A stretch of DNA of 29,853 bases from contig CAZDXJ010000030.1 in assembly GCA_964509475.1 (NCBI GenBank), positions 1 to 29,853 of the forward strand, read 5' to 3'. This document shows positions 1-5,715 of the stretch, piece by piece. The position numbers were made by a program, and so were the translations under genes. This stretch comes from CAZDXJ01 sp964509475. Lineage in GTDB: Bacteria > Pseudomonadota > Gammaproteobacteria > Methylococcales > Methylomonadaceae. Each line of letters opens with the position of its first letter. Position 1 is the first letter of the stretch. The notes beneath the pieces were generated by a model. The model was not told the DNA's origin, searched no databases, and saw only the letters and a program-made list of their open reading frames with translations.

Positions 1-304
1 ATTTAATTGCCTTCCTTACCTCGCTTGGCAAAAATCCAGTGTCGTAGTCTGCGTTATAAATCACCACGTCCTGACCATTGCAGATGTCCACTAATCGCTT
101 GGTTATGTCCTCCAGCGTTGGGCATGTTGTTACCTGTTCCGGTGTAATGCCGTGTACCCGTTCCGCTTGTTTCCATTCTGAATGCCTGACAGGTTTTATG
201 TACTGATTCATCAATACCTGGCCATCTTCTGACAAAATACCGATTTGCAGTATTTCGTCCTGATTTGGGTTAAGCCCCGTAGTTTCTAAGTCTAAATAAA
301 TCAT
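1..304 (-). CDS. DnaQ-like 3'-5' exonuclease, partial (C-terminus beyond window)
   Basis: This is the N-terminal part (101 codons) of a DEDD-family exonuclease, reading leftward off the window. Near the start it shows exonuclease motif I (IYLDLETTG, with the DxE metal ligands). Around residues 85-92 it shows a motif II-like NADYDTGFL. Between them lies the usual region with a conserved HGIT segment (VHGITPEQV). Such enzymes remove nucleotides from 3' ends and occur both as polymerase proofreading subunits and as stand-alone phage or plasmid proteins. The ATG at 304 is preceded by GAGGCACTC, a good ribosome site, which supports this start. The gene lies downstream of phage replication genes on the same strand, so a role in phage DNA replication or repair is inferred. 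The motif III region is not in the window. Confidence 0.85.
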   Translation of the reverse strand, partial: MIYLDLETTGLNPNQDEILQIGILSEDGQVLMNQYIKPVRHSEWKQAERVHGITPEQVTTCPTLEDITKRLVDICNGQDVVIYNADYDTGFLPSEVRKAIK

Positions 305-416
305 GAGTGCCTCGTATTTCCTGCATAGTAAAATCGCCAATACTCCTTTCTTTAGCCTCTTATTTTGGAAAGGGGGCAGGGGGGGAAACCTTTGCCACCT
401 CTCCAATTGCCTTATA

Positions 417-558
417 TGGTTGCCTGCTGTCGGATTCGAACCGACATAGCCAGCCTATAACTCACGGCGGAAGCTGGCGTCTGGTTTCATCCATCATCGT
501 GCCGCTCGATTTTTCGGAATCAACCAAACCCTGTTGCCGTTCCAGGACTAAGCAGGCA
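417..558 (-). ncRNA. tRNA-like RNA with 8-bp acceptor, T arm and encoded CCA, oversized middle
   Basis: Read leftward, the 5' end TGCCTGCT pairs perfectly with AGCAGGCA near the 3' end. That strand is followed by A and then CCA (417-420). It directly follows a textbook T arm (GTCGG, loop TTCGAAT, CCGAC). Near the 5' side a D-arm-like hairpin is visible: TCCTG, loop GAACGGCAA, CAGGG. The middle is far too long for a tRNA, since the whole RNA is 142 nt. It contains a TTGATT/AATCGA hairpin with loop CCGAAA and a second stem GCCAGC/GCTGGC just before the T arm. The 8+5 bp acceptor/T stack recalls bacterial tRNA-Sec. The size is below that of tmRNA, and no canonical 7-nt anticodon loop could be drawn. 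It could be a phage tRNA-like element, a highly aberrant tRNA, or a tRNA interrupted by an insert. Confidence 0.45.
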
Positions 559-564
559 GATTAA

Positions 565-861
565 TTAAGCGGCTTCTTCCATGTCTTGTTCTGCATCTTC
601 CAGGGCTTGAACTTTCAACATGACTCTGTTGATGCTCATTTTTGCCGCGTCCACATCACCCTTGTGCAAATTCAAAAGCCATTCGGCAACGGCTTCTTGC
701 CAGCACTCATCAGTAAGCAACGCAACATCATTGACATTGGTAACACCTGCCAAAGTTGCGCTGACCTCTGCGCCTTTGGTTTCAAATTTCACAATCCCGA
801 TGCCGGAAATTTCAGGTTTAACAGGGAACATATCCCGTTGGTTTTCATTGTGTCTTGGCAT
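565..861 (-). CDS. Small phage protein of unknown function
   Basis: This 98-residue acidic protein is not recognised. It begins MPRHNENQRDMFPVKPE, has a short beta-like stretch (GIGIVKFETKGAEVSATLAG), and then predicted helices ending in EDAEQDMEEAA. No signal peptide, membrane segment or cysteine cluster is visible. GAGGT lies about ten bases before the ATG, which favours this leftward frame over the overlapping rightward frames in the same stretch. It lies between the HNH nuclease gene and the tRNA-like RNA, in the leftward early-gene block of the phage-like element. That position suggests an accessory early protein, but no function can be assigned. Confidence 0.6.
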   Translation of the reverse strand: MPRHNENQRDMFPVKPEISGIGIVKFETKGAEVSATLAGVTNVNDVALLTDECWQEAVAEWLLNLHKGDVDAAKMSINRVMLKVQALEDAEQDMEEAA

Positions 862-1146
862 TTTTGCTTACCTCGTTTGTAAATTAGTTAAGATGCCGGT
901 CTCTCCCGACTGTCACGCCGATTCTACGCAGTTTCCGGACTCCAGACGTTATCATGCCCTGTTATCGACTCTGCGCTGTCGTCTAGTGCACGCACAACTG
1001 ACACTAGCATAGGACTCAGCAGTTAGTAACCGCTGTGTGCGCCTGTAATCTTCAATCATGTTCCACAAATACCATCGCACTCATTTCCGAACAAATCGGC
1101 CTGTGTGCTTTTCTCGAAATAAATTTCTGACAGAGGCCGTAAAGAC
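862..1146. other. Intergenic stretch in phage block, possible 35-codon ORF
   Basis: No convincing gene was found in these 285 bases. A leftward ATG-initiated frame at 952-1059 encodes 35 residues (begins MIEDYRRTQRLLTAE). It has only a weak ribosome site (GGAAC close to the ATG), so it stays a possibility and not a gene call. No tRNA cloverleaf or terminator could be drawn. Confidence 0.4.
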
Positions 1147-1437
1147 CTATGCTATTATTCGAGGTCTTTGGGTTACTGGTTCGCGTCGACGACGACCCTG
1201 GCGGATGCTACGCACGTTTATCGAACCTTCGTGAATTGATGCGTGGCATTGGTGGCAAAGCGTTATCAAGTCGTTTAATCGCTCATTGCCAAACCGAATA
1301 TAAGTTTTGTGGTGAACTTCCAGCTTGTGGCGACTTCCACATGCGGTGCATTTTCCGGAATCTTTAAATATTCGCGCTCTACGCTTCGATTTCCATTTTT
1401 TTGACCTGATGTATGCCTGATACTGTTTTCTGCCCAT
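1147..1437 (-). CDS. HNH endonuclease
   Basis: This is a 96-residue HNH-family nuclease. The core reads CTAC (C30, C33), then LEVHHK (H42, H43), NERLNDLITLC (N55, C61), QCH (C64, H65) and SIH (H69). The two CxxC pairs form the structural zinc site, and the H/N/H residues form the beta-beta-alpha metal site. The N-terminus is strongly basic (KKWKSKRRARIFK), as is usual for DNA-binding phage HNH proteins. The gene starts 4 nt after the stop of the P-like gene, with GAGGG at the end of that gene as ribosome site, so the two are co-transcribed. Small phage HNH proteins may aid DNA packaging, replication or homing. Its place among replication genes does not decide which. Confidence 0.85.
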   Translation of the reverse strand: MGRKQYQAYIRSKKWKSKRRARIFKDSGKCTACGSRHKLEVHHKTYIRFGNERLNDLITLCHQCHASIHEGSINVRSIRQGRRRREPVTQRPRIIA

Positions 1438-1441
1438 TTTG

Positions 1442-1792
1442 CTATGCCCTCGCTAGAATCTGCCGCACTTCTGCGATAATTCCCTTGACCCGTTCCTTGT
1501 TAGGTTTTGGTTTCGGCAGTGCCTTGTATATTTTGTGGCAGGCTGGCGTTGGCTCTGTCTTGCACAACTGAACAAATTCGGCCAGGTTTGGCGGGTATTT
1601 ATCTATCCTGCCGGTTGCGTCCTTTCTGACCAGGCATTTGGCCAGACCTGTTTTGATTTGCTTGTCATCAAATTTAGCCAGGGCTTTTGCCCAAACCCGT
1701 AGCGGTTGCTTGCCAAAATTTTTTACCCATAACAGGCCATAAATCTCTGTCATTTTTTCCCAAAACCATATATCCCTATTGCTCGGCCTCAT
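1442..1792 (-). CDS. Phage replication protein P-like
   Basis: This 116-residue protein resembles lambda P-type replication proteins, which recruit the host replicative helicase to the phage origin. The visible signature is a helical segment, FWEKMTEIYGLLWVKNFG, followed by WAKALAKFDDKQIKTGLAKC and a PPNLAEFVQLC segment near residue 70. These match the P-family pattern MTEIYG...W...L...GL.KC...PP.L.EF...C. A longer frame runs upstream to 2065, but its extra residues overlap the O-like gene in another frame and look non-coding. The ATG at 1792 lies inside the last codons of the O-like gene (17-nt overlap), so translational coupling is expected. Assignment is by sequence pattern and position (O then P), as in lambdoid phages. 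Confidence 0.7.
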   Translation of the reverse strand: MRPSNRDIWFWEKMTEIYGLLWVKNFGKQPLRVWAKALAKFDDKQIKTGLAKCLVRKDATGRIDKYPPNLAEFVQLCKTEPTPACHKIYKALPKPKPNKERVKGIIAEVRQILARA

Positions 1793-2483
1793 AGACTGTG
1801 CCTGTGTCCCATTCCGATATTGGCAGGCCATTTGCTGCCCTGACCTGCTCAACGGCTGATAGATGTTTGTTATTTTGCTGATGTGTTGCATAATGGTGAC
1901 TCCCGTGTGCCGCGTTTGCCTCGATGCGGCTTTTTTCAAATTGCCCCCGTAATCCGTTGGGGGCGTTCCTGCTGTATAACTCCAGAAATTTGCTAATACT
2001 TGTAACCGAGTTCTGCCAGAACGGATGAGATTGCGACCACTTAAAACAGGCTTGCATTTCCGCATTCATTGCGTTGTTGTCTGGTTCTTGTGAAAAAGAA
2101 TCAGTTTTTTTGTTAGCCCTATAAAGGGGGATAGGTTCTATTCCTGTTTTGTAGCCAGATTCTGACCCACCCTCAGCCAGATTCTGACCCACCCCCCCTA
2201 AATCTGACCCACCCCCATTCAGATTCAAAATGTATTGATTCGGCATATTTACGCCGTCCTTTTTCACTCTGATAATTTTCAGATAACCAAGGTCTTCAAG
2301 CGCTTTTATCTGTACTTTCAGGCTTGATACGCTCATACAACACTCATCTGCCAGTCTTTTGTGGCTTGGATTGCATTGCCCTGTATGTCCGTTTGTGTGG
2401 TTTGCCAGCATTAGCAAAACCAGTTTTTGTGATGCGTTTTTGCAGTTCTGTTCAACCGCCCATGTCATTGCCTGAAAGCTCAT
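1776..2483 (-). CDS. Helix-turn-helix phage replication protein (O-like)
   Basis: This 235-residue protein has an N-terminal winged helix-turn-helix, about residues 1-85. It contains KLVLLMLANHTNGHTGQCNPSHKRLADECCMS and SSLKVQIKALEDLGYLKI, the pattern of replication-initiator and lambda O-type DNA-binding domains. A Gly/Ser-rich linker follows (residues about 90-115), where DNA-level repeats of the GATTCTGACCCACC kind occur at 2158-2216. In lambdoid phages the origin iterons lie inside the O gene, so these repeats may be origin sequence; this is inference. The C-terminal half (WSQSHPFWQNSVTSISKFLELY) probably contacts the P-like partner. The start overlaps the stop of the Cro-like gene by 4 nt (ATGA), and the end overlaps the P-like start. 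Confidence 0.75.
   Translation of the reverse strand: MSFQAMTWAVEQNCKNASQKLVLLMLANHTNGHTGQCNPSHKRLADECCMSVSSLKVQIKALEDLGYLKIIRVKKDGVNMPNQYILNLNGGGSDLGGVGQNLAEGGSESGYKTGIEPIPLYRANKKTDSFSQEPDNNAMNAEMQACFKWSQSHPFWQNSVTSISKFLELYSRNAPNGLRGQFEKSRIEANAAHGSHHYATHQQNNKHLSAVEQVRAANGLPISEWDTGTVYEAEQ
2158..2216. repeat. Three tandem TCTGACCCACCC repeats, possible phage origin iterons
   Basis: Inside the O-like gene the plus strand reads GATTCTGACCCACCCTCAGC, CAGATTCTGACCCACCCCCC and AATCTGACCCACCCCCATTC in succession. The shared core is TCTGACCCACCC, repeated about every 20-25 bp. In lambda-type phages the replication origin is a set of direct repeats within the O gene. The encoded Gly/Ser linker (GGGSDLGGVGQNLAEGGSESG) fits that layout. 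An alternative is a low-complexity linker with no origin function. Confidence 0.45.
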
Positions 2484-2683
2484 TGGTCAAATAAATCAGG
2501 TCTCATGTCTTTTTGCGTAACCCTTCCGTTCGTCGCTCTTTCAATTTTCAGAGCGTTTTCAAGTTTTATCTTTTTGTCACGCCTTAACCAGTTTGAAATA
2601 TGCCCCTGTTTTACGCCACATGCTCTAGCCAATGCAGTCTGTGAACCCAAGATATCAATAGCTTTTTTTATGTGAATATTCAT
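2480..2683 (-). CDS. Cro/YdaS-like transcriptional repressor
   Basis: This is a 67-residue helix-turn-helix protein. Its HTH reads SQTALARACGVKQGHISNWL, and the tail after it (IERATNGRVTQKDMRPDLF) is typical of Cro/YdaS-family proteins. It is the first gene of the leftward lytic block and diverges from the CI-like gene, which is the usual place of cro. The frame is open upstream to 2722. The ATG at 2683 has AAGGATT directly before it and gives the family-typical start at the first helix, so it is preferred. Its likely targets are the three operators at 2718-2780. It overlaps the O-like gene by 4 nt. Confidence 0.8.
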   Translation of the reverse strand: MNIHIKKAIDILGSQTALARACGVKQGHISNWLRRDKKIKLENALKIERATNGRVTQKDMRPDLFDQ

Positions 2684-2713
2684 AATCCTTACCAAGTTAA
2701 AAAATTTAGCATT

Positions 2714-2741
2714 ATTATACAACTATAGTTGTATTTGTAAA
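2714..2741 (-). promoter_or_regulatory. Leftward early promoter (PR-like) of the phage element
   Basis: Read leftward, TTTACA (2736-2741) and a perfect TATAAT (2714-2719) are separated by 16 bp, and transcription would enter the cro-like gene. The first operator (2718-2733) fills the spacer, so a repressor bound there would exclude RNA polymerase. Confidence 0.7.
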
Positions 2742-2780
2742 CAACTTATGTTGTTTTACATCTGTACAACAAAGGTTGTA
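2718..2780. promoter_or_regulatory. Three repressor operators, TACAAC-N4-GTTGTA type
   Basis: Three dyads of the same half-site occur between the divergent repressor genes. O1 is 2718-2733 (TACAACTATAGTTGTA, a perfect palindrome). O2 is 2740-2755 (AACAACTTATGTTGTT). O3 is 2765-2780 (TACAACAAAGGTTGTA). Dyad starts are spaced 22 and 25 bp, about two helical turns, as in lambda OR. O1 covers the leftward promoter and O3 abuts the CI-side promoter. Confidence 0.8.
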
Positions 2781-2801
2781 AGTTAAAGCCTGACTGTTTG
2801 T

Positions 2802-2816
2802 TAAAATGATTTAAAT
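2802..2816 (+). promoter_or_regulatory. -10 element of CI-side promoter giving a leaderless mRNA
   Basis: TAAAAT at 2802-2807 ends 9 bases before the CI-like ATG (2817). Initiation would therefore fall at or next to the start codon. No Shine-Dalgarno sequence is present, which fits a leaderless message like lambda cI from PRM. No good -35 hexamer is seen, and operator O3 sits where an activator or repressor could control it. Confidence 0.5.
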
Positions 2817-3182
2817 ATGAATACGCTCGGTAAAAGATTAAAAGTTGCAAGAAAGGCAAAAGGAATGACGCAAAAGGAATTGGAGAAAAAAAGCGGGGTT
2901 TCCCAGCAGCTTATTTCAAAAATAGAAAACGAAAAAATTGACAGCACAACAGAAATTTTTCCTCTGGCAGAGGCATTGAAAATTAGCGCAAAATGGTTAG
3001 CGGTTGGAAGTGGGAAAATGGAGGTTGAAGCACGGGCTTTTGATACTGATGGCTTGACGGATGAAGCGGTTGAATTTGCCAGGGCGTTTCAATCGTTGCC
3101 ACCAGAACAAAGAGCCGTACTTGAGCAAACAGCTAAGGCGTTTATTTCTACGACTAAAAAACAAAAAGGTAACGTAGCATGA
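2817..3182 (+). CDS. CI-like XRE-family repressor (short form)
   Basis: This 121-residue repressor has an N-terminal XRE helix-turn-helix: LKVARKAKGMTQKELEKKSGVSQQLISKIENEK, residues about 9-41. The domain closes with LAEALKISAKWLAVGSG, as in phage CI N-terminal domains. The C-terminal 45 residues are acidic and helical (LTDEAVEFARAFQSLPPEQRAVLEQTAKAF) and would serve for oligomerisation. There is no S24 peptidase domain, so induction by RecA-stimulated self-cleavage is not expected. The gene diverges from the Cro-like gene across three operators and overlaps the following nuclease gene by 4 nt (ATGA), so the nuclease is expressed with the repressor in the lysogen. Confidence 0.85.
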   Translation: MNTLGKRLKVARKAKGMTQKELEKKSGVSQQLISKIENEKIDSTTEIFPLAEALKISAKWLAVGSGKMEVEARAFDTDGLTDEAVEFARAFQSLPPEQRAVLEQTAKAFISTTKKQKGNVA

Positions 3183-3601
3183 AGCGATATATTTTTATGC
3201 TGATTCTGGCCGCCTGTATGCCTGTATCAGCCGATATTTCACAGAATCAATACACGGCAAAAGTAGTGAAGGTTATCGACGGCGATACGGTACAACTTGA
3301 CGTTAATTTGTGGGTTGGATTGGTGCAAAGGATCAATTTAAGGATTGCCGGGATAAATACGCCGGAAAAGCGCGGTAGGGGTGTAAGTGATTGTGAAAAG
3401 CAAGCTGGCCAGAAAGCGACAAACTTCACTCAGCGGTTCTTATCGGGTGTTGATACAGTTATTGTCTCAGATGTGAAGAAGGGAAAATATGCCGGTCGCG
3501 CTCTTGGTTCGCTCTCAGTCCCCGGAAAGGGAAGTCTGGCTGATGCGCTTATCAAGTCCGATTACGCGGAATTTACGCGGCTTTGTTATGATCGCATGTG
3601 A
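3179..3601 (+). CDS. Secreted thermonuclease-family (SNase) nuclease
   Basis: This is a 140-residue staphylococcal-nuclease-like protein that cuts DNA or RNA with calcium. An N-terminal signal peptide is visible (MKRYIFMLILAACMPVSA), so it should act in the periplasm or outside the cell. The fold signature follows: VKVIDGDTVQLDV (D34, D36), LRIAGINTPEKR (R55, E63) and KGKYAGRALGSL (R107). These correspond to the catalytic Arg/Glu/Arg and the metal-binding Asp residues of the family. The length matches a single SNase domain, slightly short at the C-terminus. Its start overlaps the CI-like stop, which suggests co-expression in the lysogenic state. An exported nuclease made with the repressor could degrade incoming foreign DNA; that role is inference. 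Confidence 0.85.
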   Translation: MKRYIFMLILAACMPVSADISQNQYTAKVVKVIDGDTVQLDVNLWVGLVQRINLRIAGINTPEKRGRGVSDCEKQAGQKATNFTQRFLSGVDTVIVSDVKKGKYAGRALGSLSVPGKGSLADALIKSDYAEFTRLCYDRM

Positions 3602-3676
3602 TTAATTATGCCATCGCACTTTACGCGAATGGCGAAAAACTCAGTAATGGCGCGGGTTCAAAGGTGGTAAACAGCA

Positions 3677-3721
3677 CTTTTAATGCGATGGTCGAGCGTT
3701 CGAATCGCTCACGACCCACCA
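3677..3721 (+). other. 3' half of a tRNA-Lys: probable attachment site (distal att) of the phage element
   Basis: These 45 bases match the anticodon loop to the 3' end of bacterial tRNA-Lys. Anticodon loop CTTTTAA carries anticodon TTT. The T arm is GAGCG, loop TTCGAAT, CGCTC. The 3' acceptor strand is ACGACCC, followed by A and CCA. The matching 5' acceptor GGGTCGT is missing upstream. Bases 3655-3676 resemble only loosely a D arm (GGTTCAAAGGTGGTAAAC), and the anticodon stem does not close. Tyrosine integrases commonly use this part of a tRNA and leave such a 3' duplicate at the distal end. The intact tRNA-Lys would then sit at the left end of the element, beyond the window. A decayed tRNA gene is the alternative. 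Confidence 0.65.
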
Positions 3722-3751
3722 CTTATTATTTATATAAATCAATCGGTGTAA

Positions 3752-4665
3752 CTACTCACACCCTATCCTGGTTGCATTCCCGGCCAGAGCCATTTGAATA
3801 GCGATTAGCGGATTGTATCCTTTGTTGGCCATGGTTTGCAGATAGCTTGATATCCGGCAATAGGCCAGCGCATAAAGCTCAGTCCGAAAACACCCGGAGA
3901 CCTTTCGCTTCACTGTGGACATTCTTAAATCCTGCTCGGCCCGGTTATTGGTAAAGGCGACATGCGGGTCCTTGGCGAACAGTAGTACGACCGCTTCATG
4001 GGTTTTAAGACGCTCCCACAAATTATGGGCATCGGACCTGGCGAGTTTGCCGCGCTTGCCACTGGGTTTGGCCGGAATGGCGGGTAACTCTTTTTCAGCT
4101 CGCGTCAGGATGGCCCGGTAACGCTTTTGCAGGTTGGTCCGTTCTTTTTCACTCAGCTTCTTTTCCGGATTTTTGGACACTTTGATACAGGTTTCCTGGA
4201 GCAAGCGTTTCATAGTACGCGCCCAGCGGTAACCATTGGCATCCACCACAAACGTCAGTTCGCGCAGCAAATGGGAACCGCACAGTCCATGACCGCAGTG
4301 CTGACAGGATAAATCCAGCTCTTCAATGAAGGGCTGGATAAATAAGACGCCCGGCAATCATGCACGATGACGCCGCCATAGCGGGGGATGATATGGATGG
4401 CTTCAATCGCTTCCTTGCCCCGCTTTCGATGTAACAATTTGAGGGTGATAGTACCCGAGGCATAGACGTGTATCCAGTGGTTTTTCTTGTCCACCCGAAA
4501 CGAGGTTTCATCGACATGCATCACCGGTGCCTGAAGCAGTTGTTCCATCGCCTGTGCTTCTCAGGACGCCAAGGCTCGATACAAGCGAAGCACGAACTTC
4601 AATAAACTGGCTTCGGCGATGACCAGATCCATCATCGAGGACACCAGCTTCCGTACGCGATTCAG
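3752..4665 (-). pseudogene. IS66-family transposase (TnpC-type), broken
   Basis: Three leftward pieces in different frames together make the C-terminal two-thirds of an IS66 transposase. The first, about 4562-4665, reads MMDLVIAEASLLKFVLRLYRAL and is ended by an in-frame TGA. The second, 4548 down to about 4345, contains MHVDETSFRVDKKNHWIHVY (DDE Asp) and IIPRYGGVIVHDC (second Asp). The third, 4357 to 3752, contains LCGSHLLRELTFV, the DAHNLWERLKTHEAVVLLF region, FTNNRAEQDLRM (catalytic Glu) and CRISSYLQTMANKGYNPL. The N-terminal third, the tnpA/tnpB accessory genes and clear terminal inverted repeats are not seen. The copy is therefore dead by a nonsense change, a frameshift and a 5' truncation. 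It lies only 30 bp beyond the att site, so insertion near the element boundary is likely. Confidence 0.85.
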
Positions 4666-4906
4666 TGCACCATTTGGCAGACCAGCAGATTGATCACAAA
4701 ATCCGTCTTTAATCGACCGACTTCATGTCTGACCGAAGTTTTATCAAGGCTTGCCCAGCTCTTCCACGGAAGGGCTGGGCTTGCCATCAACAGGGATAGA
4801 ATAAGTTCGCAATGGATATTGTAGCTTAATATGGCCGGCAGGTGATAAAAAAACCGCTCTGGTGTGGCGGTTGTTGCTTTATGCAGGCGGGTTGTTTTAC
4901 TGGATA
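4666..4906. other. Intergenic stretch with two hairpins
   Basis: No gene was found. Bases 4753-4780 form a long hairpin (GCCCAGC / GCTGGGC outside, CTTCC / GGAAG inside) with no T run. A second hairpin with a T run is listed as a leftward terminator. The remainder may be decayed insertion-sequence DNA. Confidence 0.4.
4847..4872 (-). terminator. Rho-independent terminator, leftward
   Basis: Read leftward, AACCGC pairs with GCGGTT around a 9-nt loop and is followed directly by a run of seven T. No intact leftward gene now lies to its right, so it may have belonged to sequence that has been lost, or it may shield the IS remnant. Confidence 0.6.
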
Positions 4907-4920
4907 ATTGTATATACAAT
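4907..4920. promoter_or_regulatory. Perfect palindrome upstream of brnT: probable BrnA operator
   Basis: ATTGTATATACAAT is a perfect 14-bp palindrome ending 8 bp before the brnT start. It contains TATATA/TATACA, which can serve as the -10 of the brnTA promoter, and TTGTTT lies at 4892-4897. Ribbon-helix-helix antitoxins autoregulate from such sites. Confidence 0.55.
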
Positions 4921-4927
4921 AAACAGC

Positions 4928-5193
4928 ATGAAGATTGAGTATGATCCGAATAAAAGCCGCCTGATGCCGAGCAACGTGGCTTGTCTTTTTCCATGGTGTC
5001 GGCGTTTGAAATGGAGACCGTGCTGATTCGTCTGGATATTCGGCGCTCTTATGATGAGCCGCGTTTTAATGCGCTGGGGTATATTGGAAAAAGGCTTTAT
5101 CACTTGACGTTTACTGTGCGTGGTGATGTTATTCGCGTCATCAGTTTCAGAAAAGCCAACCGAAGAGAGGTTAAATACTATGCCAATGCTTAA
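4928..5193 (+). pseudogene. brnT: BrnT-family toxin gene with a frameshift
   Basis: BrnT is a RelE-like ribonuclease toxin that is neutralised by BrnA. The family start MKIEYDPNKSR is read from the ATG at 4928. The rest is read in a different frame from about 4962 (DAEQRGLSFSMVSAFEMETV, DIRRSYDEPRFNALGYIGKRLYHLTFTVRGDVIRVISFRKANRREVKYY). One base is missing where CGC-CT-GAT should be three codons (about 4957-4963). The remainder is well conserved, including the C-terminal RVISFRKANRRE motif. The frameshift would abolish full-length toxin. A recent single-base loss or a sequencing error are equally compatible. It overlaps brnA by 14 nt. Confidence 0.8.
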
Positions 5194-5491
5194 ACCCGGA
5201 ACAAAAATACCTTCCGATAAAGAAGAGGCGGAAATTACACGTCAGGCGTTGGAAGACGACACGCTATTGACAGATGAGGAATTGGCCGAAATGCGCCCGG
5301 CGACTGCATTCAAGGCACTTGATGAGGTAATCAGGTCGCGTGGCCGCCCCAAAGCGGAAACGGTGAAAGTGCCGGTCAGTATCCGGCTGTCACCGGATGT
5401 GGTCAAGGCGTTCAAGGCGACCGGCAAGGGCTGGCAGACGCGCATCGATGAGGTGCTGAAAGAATGGGTCAGAAATCATTCCGGGGGATGA
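5180..5491 (+). CDS. brnA: BrnA-family antitoxin
   Basis: This 103-residue antitoxin has a C-terminal ribbon-helix-helix DNA-binding domain. The segment VPVSIRLSPDVVKAFKATGKGWQTRIDEVLKEWV (residues about 63-97) is the BrnA signature. The acidic N-terminal part (EEAEITRQALEDDTLLTDEELAEM) would wrap the toxin. A longer frame extends upstream to 5120. The ATG at 5180 has AGAGG nine bases before it and gives the usual family length, so it is preferred. The gene overlaps the end of brnT, the normal order for this type II system. It appears intact while its toxin partner is frameshifted, so it may be an orphan antitoxin that still represses the palindromic operator. Confidence 0.85.
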   Translation: MPMLKPGTKIPSDKEEAEITRQALEDDTLLTDEELAEMRPATAFKALDEVIRSRGRPKAETVKVPVSIRLSPDVVKAFKATGKGWQTRIDEVLKEWVRNHSGG

Positions 5492-5498
5492 TTTACTC

Positions 5499-5615
5499 TT
5501 AATGTGTCCACTCAAGGATATTTTCTGCCAGTTTCATTGGGTCGTCGTTGACTTCAATAAAGTAATTTTCAGGGCGTATTTTCCATAATATGGGTTTATT
5601 CTTCATAGACCCCAT
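5499..5615 (-). CDS. Very small ORF or gene remnant
   Basis: A leftward frame of 38 codons (ATG at 5615, alternative ATG at 5606) encodes MGSMKNKPILWKIRPENYF followed by IEVNDDPMKLAENILEWTH. The composition looks protein-like and could be the C-terminal end of a larger lost gene. It has no clear ribosome site. It converges on brnA with a 7-bp gap. It was not recognised as any family. Confidence 0.3.
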   Translation of the reverse strand: MGSMKNKPILWKIRPENYFIEVNDDPMKLAENILEWTH

Positions 5616-5715
5616 TTTTTGATGATATAAGGGCGCTTACTCGTTACATGCACTTTGATAGCTGGCAATCATTACTGGAATTTATGCTGAGAACGCCCCC
5701 TAGTACAGATTTGTT

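Noticed and set aside
586..1012. Two overlapping rightward frames of 98 and 130 codons
   Set aside because: They overlap the leftward 98-residue gene, which has a good ribosome site and fits the orientation of all its phage neighbours.
1793..2065. N-terminal extension of the P-like protein
   Set aside because: The extra residues are read out of frame across the O-like gene and show no family similarity. The ATG at 1792 fits the overlap with that gene.
3598..3801. GTG-initiated 67-codon frame following the thermonuclease gene
   Set aside because: It reads straight through the tRNA-Lys 3' half and into the IS66 region, so its sequence is dictated by unrelated features. It has no family resemblance.
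5536..5545. GGGTCGTCG as the missing 5' end of the tRNA-Lys
   Set aside because: It lies 1.8 kb downstream of the 3' half and lacks the following D arm, so it is a chance match.
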